Assembly (NCBI RefSeq): GCF_003119195.2
Contig: NZ_CP022253.1
Coordinates: forward strand, 1,931,001-1,995,000
Direction of reading: 5' to 3'
DNA from: Azospirillum baldaniorum
GTDB lineage: Bacteria; Pseudomonadota; Alphaproteobacteria; Azospirillales; Azospirillaceae
Length of the DNA stretch: 64,000 bases
Below are positions 48,126-57,400 of the stretch, piece after piece. The notes under the pieces are model-generated. The model was given only the letters and a program-made list of their open reading frames with translations, did no database searches and was not told the origin of the DNA. How positions within the stretch are numbered: the first letter of the stretch is position 1; each line of letters begins with the position of its first letter. The translations under genes and the position numbers were made by a program.

Positions 48126-49130
48126 CTAGCCTGGACGCGGAACAGGAAAACGGAGCATTGCCTGAATCCCACCTTCCGTTCGGGACTGTATGTCCAGCTT
48201 GCCTCGAAGCTGCAACGCCAGCTGCTGCACGATCTGACGCCCGAGACCCGTCCCTTTCGGCTGGTCCGAGGTGAACCCGACGCCGTTGTCGCTGACGCAC
48301 AGAACGTACTCGTCTGCCTCCTGGCGAAACGAGAGATCAACCCAGCCTGCCTGCGCGTCGGGGAAGGCGTACTTGACCGCGTTGGTAACGAGTTCGTTGG
48401 CAATGGTGCCGACAGCGACAGCCGTGTTCATGTCCAAGTCCACGCTGTCCGCGCGGGCGCTCAAGGCAATCGGTCGCACGCCCACCATGCCCAGCTGGAG
48501 GTCCTCCACCAAGCTCTCCAGAAACTCCTTTACGTTCACGATGCTCGCCCCATCGACCCGGCGCAGGCGGCCATAAATGCGGGCCAACACACCGATGCGC
48601 TCAATGGTCCCTTGCATCATCGCTTGGGCGTTTTCCGGCCGCATGGCCGCCAAGGTCAGCTGGGCGGAGATCATTTGGAGATCGTTGCGGATGCGGTGAT
48701 GGATCTCCTGCAGCATGAGATCCTTTTCCCGATCTGACGCAGCCAGCTTTTCCCAGGACTGGCACAGCTCCTCGAGCGTTGTGCGCAGCATTTCCGTGAT
48801 CGCGGCGATACCAAGCCCCAGGCCGACATAGATCATGAAGGCCAACTGGTCGCCATGATCGGCGATCCAGAGATCACCCCGCGGTTCCATGAACAACCAC
48901 GCCGCGAAACCACCAGATAGGAGTACGGCGATAAAACCAGACGCGCGGTCGAACAGCAGTGAGACCAGGAAAATTGCAGGGATGTATAGAAGGAAGGGGT
49001 ATTTGCTTAGGATGGGCTCAAGCACGTAACGCAACAGCGTCGTGATAGCAATGATCACGGCTGTAACCCCGTATCGCACCCAGATCGATTGTGGGTCCTT
49101 GGGGAGGAACTGAAGAAGCAGGTTTTCCAT
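48126..49130 (-). CDS. sensor histidine kinase (membrane DUF4118-like domain, HisKA_2, HATPase)
   Basis: 334 residues. Residues 15-115 hold four membrane helices of the KdpD-like DUF4118 type (YGVTAVIIAITTLLRYVLEP, FLLYIPAIFLVSLLFDRASG, FIAVLLSGGFAAWLFM, LAFMIYVGLGLGIAAI). A short coiled segment leads to HisKA_2 with the phosphoryl His in EIHHRIRNDLQMISAQLTL (near 155). HATPase: NELVTNAVKYAF and DNGVGF, then KGTGLGRQIVQQL. No response regulator is adjacent. The gene lies inside the IS5-type ends, so it may be cargo. Confidence 0.87.
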   Translation of the reverse strand: MENLLLQFLPKDPQSIWVRYGVTAVIIAITTLLRYVLEPILSKYPFLLYIPAIFLVSLLFDRASGFIAVLLSGGFAAWLFMEPRGDLWIADHGDQLAFMIYVGLGLGIAAITEMLRTTLEELCQSWEKLAASDREKDLMLQEIHHRIRNDLQMISAQLTLAAMRPENAQAMMQGTIERIGVLARIYGRLRRVDGASIVNVKEFLESLVEDLQLGMVGVRPIALSARADSVDLDMNTAVAVGTIANELVTNAVKYAFPDAQAGWVDLSFRQEADEYVLCVSDNGVGFTSDQPKGTGLGRQIVQQLALQLRGKLDIQSRTEGGIQAMLRFPVPRPG

Positions 49131-49254
49131 ACCTTAATCCGATCAAGCCGGCAGACGGGTATGGACAACACCTGAGGGCCGTCTTCGGTCACAGGACGGA
49201 TGTTCCGGAAAACGGTGGGCCTCGGCTTCCTCGCCCCCATCTGGTTCGGATGGT

Positions 49255-49540
49255 ACGCCTTGAGTTGACGAAACCGGAACGGCTGGTCGCCGACAAAGCC
49301 TGCAGCAGCGGCGTGATCTGCCGCGCCCTGCACCGCCGCGGCATCCAGCCAGCGATCCCGACCAAGAGAAACGAGCGCCCGGAGCCAACGTTTGATCGCA
49401 CCGCCTATCGCGAGTGTAACCGTGTGGAGCGCCTGATCGGCCTGTTGAAGCAGTTCCGCCGGATCGCCACCCGGTACAAGAAGCGCGCCGCCAACTACCT
49501 CGCTATGATCACCGTCGCCGCCATCCTTCTATGGCTCTGA
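49255..49540 (+). pseudogene. IS5-family transposase, C-terminal fragment
   Basis: The frame RLELTKPERLVADKACSSG...RRGIQPAIPTKRNE...AYRECNRVERLIGLLKQFRRIATRYKKRAANYLAMITVAAILLWL matches the end of IS5/IS427-type DDE transposases, including the final catalytic Glu in RVERL. The N-terminal and central parts, with the Asp residues, are missing upstream, where the histidine kinase gene begins. Not functional. Confidence 0.85.
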
Positions 49541-49666
49541 CCTTTGCAGAAGCGCCCCAACACAAAGGCAGTGGATTTATTTGCTGCGCCGCAACTTGAG
49601 GCAGGTCATTGCGGAGGCAGAAGAGTCTTGCTCCACTGCGGGTACCAATCCGCGGAGGAGGGAACC

Positions 49667-50761
49667 ATGATCACCACGGCGATCTTTCCGGCCCGCTACG
49701 TCCAGGGCAACGGCGCCCTCGACAGTCTGGGCGAGGATCTGGCCCGGTTGGGCAAGACGGTTCTGGCCGTCACCGACAGTTTCGTCCTGAAGACGCTGAA
49801 AGGCCGGCTGGTCGAGGCCGCCGCTGGGCGCGTCGAGATGAACATCCAGGAATTCCGTGGCGAGTGCTCCGACGAGGAGATCGAGCGGCTGACCGGCCTC
49901 GCCCGCGCCATGGGCGCCGACGTCGTGGCCGGCATCGGCGGCGGCAAGGCGCTCGACACCGCCAAGGCGGTCGCCCACGCACTGAACGCGCGCACCGCCA
50001 TCGTCCCGACGCTCGCCTCCACCGACGCGCCGTGCAGCGCCCTGTCGGTGATCTACACGCCGGAGGGGGCGTTCAAGCGCTACCTCGTGCTGCCGCGCAA
50101 CCCCGACCTCGTGCTGGTCGACACCGGTGTGGTGGCGAGCGCGCCGGTGCGCTTCCTCGTCTCCGGCATGGGCGACGCCCTGTCCACCTGGTTCGAGGCG
50201 GAGGACTGCCGCATCAAGCGCGGCGGCAACATGACCGGACGCGTCGGCCCGATGACCGCCTTCGCGCTGGCCCGGCTGTGCTACGACACGCTTCTGGAGT
50301 ATGGCGTGCTCGCCAAATCGGCCTGCGAGCAGGGCGTGGTCACCCCGGCGCTGGAGCGCATCGTCGAGGCCAACACGCTGCTGAGCGGGCTGGGCTTCGA
50401 GAGCGGCGGACTGGCGGCGGCGCACGCCGTCCACAACGGCCTGACCGCGCTGGAGGAAACGCACCATTGCTGGCACGGCGAAAAGGTCGCCTTCGGCACG
50501 CTGACCCTGCTGATCCTGACCGATCGGCCGCCCGCGGTGCTGGACGAGGTCTACGGCTTCTGCAAGGCGGTGGGGCTGCCGACGACGCTGGCCGAGATCG
50601 GCCTTGCCGGCGTGTCGGACGAGCGGCTCCTGTTGGCGGCGGAGCGGGCCTGCGCCGAGGGCGAGACCATCCACAACGAGCCACACGAGATCACCCCGCA
50701 GCGCGTCCTGGCCGCCATGAAGGCCGCCGACGCCGAGGGACGGCGGCGGAAGGGCCTGTAG
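49667..50761 (+). CDS. gldA: glycerol dehydrogenase-like iron/zinc alcohol dehydrogenase
   Basis: 364 residues (E. coli GldA 367). NAD site: GADVVAGIGGGKALDTAKAVAH. Metal ligands: the Asp in SGMGDALSTWFEA and the His residues in LAAAHAVHNGL and HCWHGEKVAFG. The conserved VPTLASTDAPCSALSVIY is GldA-specific. It oxidises glycerol to dihydroxyacetone with NAD. GCGGAGGAGG precedes ATG 49667; the frame is open back into the IS end, so earlier starts are artefacts. The insertion remnant lies only 105 bp upstream and may have affected the promoter. Confidence 0.92.
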   Translation: MITTAIFPARYVQGNGALDSLGEDLARLGKTVLAVTDSFVLKTLKGRLVEAAAGRVEMNIQEFRGECSDEEIERLTGLARAMGADVVAGIGGGKALDTAKAVAHALNARTAIVPTLASTDAPCSALSVIYTPEGAFKRYLVLPRNPDLVLVDTGVVASAPVRFLVSGMGDALSTWFEAEDCRIKRGGNMTGRVGPMTAFALARLCYDTLLEYGVLAKSACEQGVVTPALERIVEANTLLSGLGFESGGLAAAHAVHNGLTALEETHHCWHGEKVAFGTLTLLILTDRPPAVLDEVYGFCKAVGLPTTLAEIGLAGVSDERLLLAAERACAEGETIHNEPHEITPQRVLAAMKAADAEGRRRKGL

Positions 50762-50794
50762 TCTCCGAAAAAGGAGAAATCTCCAAAAAAGAAA

Positions 50795-50832
50795 GGGGCG
50801 CGCGGCGGATGGCCGCGCGCCCCTTTTTTTTC
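50795..50832. terminator. bidirectional terminator between gldA and glpX
   Basis: 12-bp stem GGGGCGCGCGGC / GCCGCGCGCCCC, loop about 5 bases, with A-rich sequence before and nine T residues after. Confidence 0.9.
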
Positions 50833-50843
50833 CTTAAGCGGCC

Positions 50844-51836
50844 TTACGCCATGCTCGGCTTGCGCTGCAGGTTGTGGTGCGCCTCGACGTAGCGCACGGT
50901 GCCCGACTTGGAGCGCATGATCACCGAGTGGGTGGTCGCGCCGCCGGGGAAGCGGCGGACGCCGCGCAGCATGGCGCCGTCGGTCACGCCGGTCGCGGCG
51001 AACATGACGTTGCCGCTGGCCAGCTCGGTCAGGCTGTACTTCTTGTTCAGGTCCTTGACGCCCCAACGGGCGGCGCGGGCCTTCTCGTCGTCGTTGCGGA
51101 ACAGCAGACGGCCCTGGAACTGGCCGCCGATGCAACGCAGCGCCGCCGCGGCCAGAACGCCTTCCGGCGCGCCGCCGGAGCCGACATACATGTCGACGCC
51201 GGTGCCGGCCTGGCTGGTGGCGATCACGCCCGACACGTCGCCGTCGTTGATCAGCATGATGCGCGCGCCGGCCTCGCGGACGCGGGCGATCAGCTCGGCG
51301 TGGCGCGGACGGTTCAGGATGCAGACCAGCAGCTCCTGCACCTCGGTGCCCTTGGCCTTGGCCAGCGCCTTGAGGTTGTTGGCCGGCGTCTCGTCGAGAT
51401 CGACCACGCCTTCCGGCAGGCCGGAACCGACGGCGATCTTGTCCATGTAGACGTCGGGGGCGTTCAGGAAGCCGCCCTCGTCCGCCATGGCGATGACGGC
51501 CAACGAATTCGGGCCGCCGGTGGCGCAGATGGTGGTGCCTTCCAGCGGGTCGAGCGCGATGTCGACCTTCGGCCCGCGGCCGATGCCGGCGCCGACCTTC
51601 TCGCCGATGTAGAGCATGGGCGCCTCGTCGCGCTCGCCCTCGCCGATCACGACGGTGCCGTCGATGTAGAGGGTGTTGAGCGCCTGGCGCATGGCGTCGA
51701 CCGCGGCCTGGTCGGCAAGCTTCTCGTCACCGCGGCCCATCAGCAGCGACGCGGACAGCGCGGCGGCCTCGGTGACGCGGACGGCTTCCAGAGCCAGGTT
51801 CCGGTCCATACCGGACAGGTCGACATGAACGGACAT
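50844..51836 (-). CDS. glpX: class II fructose-1,6-bisphosphatase
   Basis: 330 residues. GlpX signatures: VVIGEGERDEAPMLYIGEKVG (metal), DIALDPLEGTTICA (phosphatase DPLEGT motif), GSGGAPEGVLAAAALRCIGG. It removes the 1-phosphate from fructose 1,6-bisphosphate in gluconeogenesis, which would be needed on C2 substrates such as oxalate or glyoxylate. It follows hom by 43 bp on the same strand; co-transcription of aminotransferase-hom-glpX is common in Rhodospirillales. Confidence 0.95.
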   Translation of the reverse strand: MSVHVDLSGMDRNLALEAVRVTEAAALSASLLMGRGDEKLADQAAVDAMRQALNTLYIDGTVVIGEGERDEAPMLYIGEKVGAGIGRGPKVDIALDPLEGTTICATGGPNSLAVIAMADEGGFLNAPDVYMDKIAVGSGLPEGVVDLDETPANNLKALAKAKGTEVQELLVCILNRPRHAELIARVREAGARIMLINDGDVSGVIATSQAGTGVDMYVGSGGAPEGVLAAAALRCIGGQFQGRLLFRNDDEKARAARWGVKDLNKKYSLTELASGNVMFAATGVTDGAMLRGVRRFPGGATTHSVIMRSKSGTVRYVEAHHNLQRKPSMA

Positions 51837-51879
51837 GGTGTTCTCCCCCGAATCGATGCTCGGTTCTTCTATGGTTCGG

Positions 51880-53186
51880 TCAAAACTGTTCGATGCGGAT
51901 CATACGCGGCGGCTCGACCACCGACTCCTTATCGGCGATGGTGGCAAGCGCGCGCTGCATGGCCGCCTCTTCGGTGTCATGGGTGGTCAGGACCACCGGC
52001 ACCGCTTCACCGGGGGCGCGCCCGCGCTGCAGGAACTGCTCCATGGAGACGTTCTGGTCGCGCATCGCCGCCGCAACATCCGCTATCACGCCGGGACGGT
52101 CCACGACCATCAGGCGTACGTAGTACGACCCCCGGCGCGCCTCCATCGGCGACGGCTGCGCCTCGGAAAGCTGGGCCGCCGGCACGCCGAAGGTGGGGGT
52201 GGAGCGCCCGCGGGCGATGTCGATCAGGTCGGCGACCACGGCCGAGGCCGTCGGTCCCTCGCCCGCGCCGCGGCCGACGAACAGCACGCGGTCCACGAAG
52301 TCGCCCTGGGCGATCACGGCGTTGAACACGCCGTCCACCGCCGCGATGGGCGCCGCCTTCGGCACCATGCAGGGGTGCACGCGCTGCTCGATCCCGTGAT
52401 CGGTGCGCCGGGCGATGCCCAGCAGCTTGATCCGGTAGCCGAGCGCGTCGGCGTAGTCGAAGTCCACCGCCGAGACATGGCGGATGCCCTCGACATGGAC
52501 GCTCTTGAAGTCCACCGGCGTGCCGAAGGCCACCGAGGTCAGGATCGCCAGCTTGTGCGCCGCGTCCACACCGTCGATGTCGAAGCTCGGGTCGGCTTCC
52601 GCGTAGCCCAGCTTCTGCGCGTCGGCCAGCACGTCCGCGAAATCGCGGCCGGTGGTGCGCATCTCGGTGAGGATGTAGTTGCAGGTGCCGTTGAGGATGC
52701 CGTGCACCTCCGACACCCGGTTGGCCGCCAATCCCTCGCGCAGCCCCTTGATGATCGGGATGCCGCCGGCCACCGCCGCCTCGAAGCCGATGGCGAGGCC
52801 GGCGGCCTCCGCCTTGGCCGCGAGCGCGGTGCCGTGATGGGCGAGCAGCGCCTTGTTGGCGGTGACGACGTGGCGTCCCCGCTCCAGCGCCAGCTCGACG
52901 GTCTCCTTCGCCGCCCCTTCGGACCCGCCGATCAGCTCGACCACCACATCCACGCCGGGATGGGCGGCGAGCGCCACCGGGTCGTCGTACCATTCGGCCT
53001 TCGACAGGTCGACGCCGCGGTCCTTGCCGCGCGAGCGGGCGCTGACCGCCACCACCTCGATGCGGCGGCCGCAGCGCTGCTCGATCAGGTCGGCCTGCCG
53101 CTCCAGAAGCTTCAGAACGCCCGCGCCGACCGTGCCCAGGCCCGCGACGGCGATTTTCAGGGGGCCTGTTTTGTGGGAGTCGGACA

Positions 53187-53187
<1 letters not shown>
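51880..53187 (-). CDS. hom: homoserine dehydrogenase
   Basis: 435 residues. NAD(P) site: KIAVAGLGTVGAGVLKLLE. Catalytic core: VVTANKALLAHHG, AAVAGGIPIIKGLREGL, NGTCNYILTEM, DPSFDIDGVDAAHKLAIL. A C-terminal ACT domain (about 350-430, YYVRLMVVDRPGVIADVAAAM) suggests feedback by threonine. It makes homoserine for Thr and Met. Its ATG overlaps the aminotransferase stop codon by one base (TGATG), showing translational coupling. Confidence 0.96.
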
Positions 53188-54461
<1,274 letters not shown>

Positions 54462-54615
54462 GGACGCTCCGAAGCCTTGTCCGGCCACGCCACGAACCCA
54501 TATTTGCGGACCGGGACCACTTATCTACCGCCCCGCATCTTCAGAAGCGAGGTAAAATTCGCGTCCGGCCGCATTCCTGCGCTGCCTGAGGCATACCGGA
54601 CGCCGAAGCCCATCT

Positions 54616-55962
54616 TCAGCCTCCCTTGCGGCCGGAAGCCCGACGCTGGTGCAGCGCCTCCTCGATCTCCTCGCCGCCGGCGCCGACCAGGGCGACGGGG
54701 TCCACGGCGACCTCCAGATCCTCCGGCCGGGCGGGCTTGGCCGGGTGGCCGCGCCGGGACGCCGGCACGCGCAGCAGCGCGTAGGACAGCAGCGACAGCG
54801 CGGCGAGGCCCGGCATGATGGCCGTCGTCGCGGTGTAGGGATCGGCGAACAGGGCGGCCACCGCCGTGCCGGCCAGCCCGCCGCCGATCTGCATGAAGCC
54901 GATCAGGGCCGACGCCGCCCCGGCCATGCGGGGGAAGCCGGCCAGAGCGTCGCTGGTGGCCCCGGGCATGACCAGGGCGATGCCGAAGGCCCAGACGGCG
55001 GTCGGCCCCATCACGCTCGCCACGGTCGGCTCGCCGGTCAGGGGCGCCAGGGCAAAGCCGAGCCCGCCCACGGCCACGCAGGCCAGCCCGTAGGGGATCA
55101 GCCGCATCGCGTCCACCCGGCGCAGCAGCCGCCCCGCCAGGGTCGCTCCCAGCGTGTAGGAGCCGGTCTGCAGCAGCATGGCGAAGCCGAAGACGGTCGG
55201 GCTCAGCCCCACCCGCTCGATCATCACGAAGGGCAGCAGCGCCGCCATGGTGTAGAGGCCGCCCAGCGTCGTGCCGAGCACCAGCCCCGCCCGCATGAAG
55301 CGCCGGTCGGTCAGCAGGGTCCGGTAGTTGCGGATCACCGGGCCGGGCCGGGCCGCCGTGCGGTCGCGCGTCCGGTTGGTCTCCGCCGTGCCCAGCGCGA
55401 AGACCGTCAGCACGGCGAGGCCGTAGAGCGTCATCACCACGAAGATGGCGTGCCAGCCCACCGTGCCGAGGATCACCCCGCCCAGCGTCGGCGCCACCGC
55501 CGGCACGATGGCCAGCATCAGCCCGATCAGGTTCAGGATGCGCGCCGACCGCTGGCCGGTGAACTGGTCACGCACGATGGCGCGGGAAATGGCAATACCC
55601 GCCGCCGCCCCGATGCCCTGCAGCGCCCGGCCGACCAGAAGCCATTCGATGCTGCCCGACAGCGCCGCCACGACGCTGCCCAGGACGTAGGTGACGAAGA
55701 AGCCCAAGGCGACCGGCCGCCGCCCGTAGGCGTCGGACAGCGGCCCGCAGGCGAGCTGGGAAAAGGCGAAGCCGAAGAAATAGACGGAGAGCGTCAGCTT
55801 CAGCGCCGCCGGTGTGGTCTGGAACGCCTCCACCAGCATCGGCAGGGCCGGCGTGTAGAGCGCGAGGCTGAGCGGCCCCAGCGTGACGATCAGCGTTCCG
55901 ATGACGGCCGTCCGCGTCTCCGTCATGGCGGGCGCGTCGGTCTGCACGGGAGGACGGCTCAT
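54616..55962 (-). CDS. Bcr/CflA-type MFS drug efflux transporter
   Basis: 448 residues, 12 predicted membrane segments. Bcr/CflA signature: LYTPALPMLVEAFQ in TM1, GPLSDAYGRRPVALGFFVTYVLGS, GRALQGIGAAAGIAISRAIVRDQF (motif C region). A polar C-terminal tail of about 55 residues is longer than usual. The family exports bicyclomycin, chloramphenicol and related compounds. The start overlaps the MarR stop as ATGA, so translation is coupled and MarR is the likely regulator. Confidence 0.9.
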   Translation of the reverse strand: MSRPPVQTDAPAMTETRTAVIGTLIVTLGPLSLALYTPALPMLVEAFQTTPAALKLTLSVYFFGFAFSQLACGPLSDAYGRRPVALGFFVTYVLGSVVAALSGSIEWLLVGRALQGIGAAAGIAISRAIVRDQFTGQRSARILNLIGLMLAIVPAVAPTLGGVILGTVGWHAIFVVMTLYGLAVLTVFALGTAETNRTRDRTAARPGPVIRNYRTLLTDRRFMRAGLVLGTTLGGLYTMAALLPFVMIERVGLSPTVFGFAMLLQTGSYTLGATLAGRLLRRVDAMRLIPYGLACVAVGGLGFALAPLTGEPTVASVMGPTAVWAFGIALVMPGATSDALAGFPRMAGAASALIGFMQIGGGLAGTAVAALFADPYTATTAIMPGLAALSLLSYALLRVPASRRGHPAKPARPEDLEVAVDPVALVGAGGEEIEEALHQRRASGRKGG

Positions 55963-56411
55963 TGGCCGGCCCCGCCGCGGTCGTCGGCGATCATGCGGTT
56001 GCGCAGGCGGCCCAGCATGTCCTTGAGCAGGACGATCTCTTCCGCCGAAAGGTCGGCCATGGCCGACTCGCGCTCGGTGCGGAAGGCCTCCAGGACCTGG
56101 AGCGCCAGCGGCTCGGCCTGCGGGGTCGGCTGGACGATCTTGGCGCGGCGGTCCGCCGGGTCCGGCTCGCGGACCACCAGCCCGCGCGCCTCCAGCCGGT
56201 CGAGGAAGCCGACCAGGGTCATCGGCTCCACCCACATGTGGGTCGCCAGCACCGACTGGCGCGAGCCGGGGTGGCGGCAGACATAGACCAGCGCCCGCGC
56301 CTCCCCCGCCGTGAGGCCGAGCCGGGCGTCGTCCAGGGCACGGTCGAACCGCGCGCGCAGAAGCCGCGCGCAGTCGATCAGGATCATTCCGAAGGGGGAT
56401 TCATCAAGCAT
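55959..56411 (-). CDS. MarR-family transcriptional regulator
   Basis: 150 residues. Winged helix: LTAGEARALVYVCRHPGSRQSVLATHMWVEPMTLVGFLDRLEARGLVVREPDPADRRAK, with the wing D-x-R-R motif. Helical dimer ends on both sides. MarR proteins repress efflux genes until a phenolic or similar ligand binds. A palindrome touches its start codon, fitting autoregulation. AAGGG is immediately against the ATG with no spacer, so translation may start leaderless or at an internal Met (MILIDCARL). Confidence 0.9.
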   Translation of the reverse strand: MLDESPFGMILIDCARLLRARFDRALDDARLGLTAGEARALVYVCRHPGSRQSVLATHMWVEPMTLVGFLDRLEARGLVVREPDPADRRAKIVQPTPQAEPLALQVLEAFRTERESAMADLSAEEIVLLKDMLGRLRNRMIADDRGGAGQ

Positions 56412-56426
56412 CCCTTATTGTAAGGG
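56412..56426. promoter_or_regulatory. probable MarR operator
   Basis: CCCTTA-TTG-TAAGGG, a perfect 6-bp dyad with a 3-bp centre, directly adjoining the marR start codon. Confidence 0.5.
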
Positions 56427-56460
56427 CGCCTTATGATTTCCAGCAACCACGGGCGGCGCA

Positions 56461-56507
56461 GGGCGGTCATGCTGCGACGCCATGGCCGTGCAGCGGCATG
56501 ACCGCCC
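56461..56507. repeat. long imperfect inverted repeat
   Basis: GGGCGGTCATGC (56461-56472) pairs with GCATGACCGCCC (56496-56507), with an inner TGC/GCA extension and one bulge. The loop is itself partly self-complementary. It has no T-tract. It lies in the 360-bp spacer 56412-56771, where I see no gene; the A/T-richer part near 56700-56740 may hold the marR promoter region. Confidence 0.5.
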
Positions 56508-56771
56508 AAGCTGAAGCGAAGCCGACGCGCCAAATAGTCGCAGCATGAAAATCTGTTGCGGACCCGCCGCCGCAAGACGTAGTTTTTCCACCTTGGCAGC
56601 AGCAATGGGTGCTCCGTGGTCCGCGCCACCGCCTTCGTAACTGCGCATCGACCGGACGAAGACCGGCGCGTCCCTTTCCTTCAAAGGGATGCCATCAGAG
56701 GCCGAAGGACGCTCCGCATAGGTATACTTACGGATTACTGGCAGCGCCCGCCTTTTGCTACACCCCAGCCC

Positions 56772-57167
56772 TCAATTGGGCTTTCCGGGGGCGGGCTTCC
56801 CGGCGCTTGGCTGTCCAGGCGTGATGTCCGGCGGCGGGGGAACGTCCATGGGGGTCGGCAGCATGGTCTTGGCGGCCGCACGGTCCTGGGCCAGACGGTC
56901 AAGGTCCTGCTGGCGCTGCGCTTCCGTCCGCAGATCGGTGGGGCGCGGCGGAACGGTGCCGAGATTGGGGTATTCCCGGTTCTGGCCGGACATGCCGCGC
57001 ACCGGCGACTCCTGGCTGGGTACGTCGCGGCCGGTCACGGCACCGACCAGCCCGGTGTCGAGCACGCGGTCGCTGCAGGCCGGCAGAGCGAGAACAACCA
57101 GGACGGACAGCGCCGGACCCAGCCGGCCCGCCTTCGCAACCACGCCGCGTCGGATACCCGTTTCCAT
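56772..57167 (-). CDS. small lipoprotein
   Basis: 131 residues. Basic N-terminus METGIRRGVVAKAGR, hydrophobic LGPALSVLVVLALPACS with lipobox LPAC (Cys near 31), then a polar, Pro-rich chain with DLRTEAQRQQDLDRLAQDR and a C-terminal PPPPDITPGQPSAGKPAPGKP. A Sec/Lol lipoprotein, probably in the outer or inner membrane. No domain recognised. The frame is open further upstream, but ATG 57167 gives the signal sequence. It diverges from phaC. Confidence 0.75.
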   Translation of the reverse strand: METGIRRGVVAKAGRLGPALSVLVVLALPACSDRVLDTGLVGAVTGRDVPSQESPVRGMSGQNREYPNLGTVPPRPTDLRTEAQRQQDLDRLAQDRAAAKTMLPTPMDVPPPPDITPGQPSAGKPAPGKPN

Positions 57168-57400
57168 TCTGCGAACCCCACATCCGAACCCATCCGGCCG
57201 CTTGAACGGTGGTGGGCGAAATGAAATCTTCATACGAGAGGTGTATGACGGACCCCGGCTCGAACGGACATGGCATAAGCTGTCCGGGATGCCAGGACCG
57301 GAACGCACTCCGACCGAACAGACTTCCGGCAGGCACTGTATAAACCGCACAACGTCCCTCCTGAAGCCTAAAACTCGCCTAAAGAAGAAGGACCGCACCA

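Larger units (their letters stand above)
47991..49562. mobile_element. IS5-type remnant enclosing a histidine kinase gene
   Basis: Terminal inverted repeats of 20 bp match at 19 positions: left 47991-48010, TGTTAGGGCGCTTCTGCAAA; right 49543-49562, its inverse complement with one change. Next to the right end is the C-terminal third of an IS5/IS427-type transposase. The rest of the transposase is absent, and a complete sensor kinase gene occupies the interior. No clear target duplication was seen. It is either a deleted element interrupted by the kinase gene or a passenger-carrying derivative. Confidence 0.7.

Noticed and set aside
49544..49666. Longer gldA start inside the IS end
   Set aside because: The added 41 residues have no similarity to GldA, and a strong GGAGGAGG site precedes ATG 49667.
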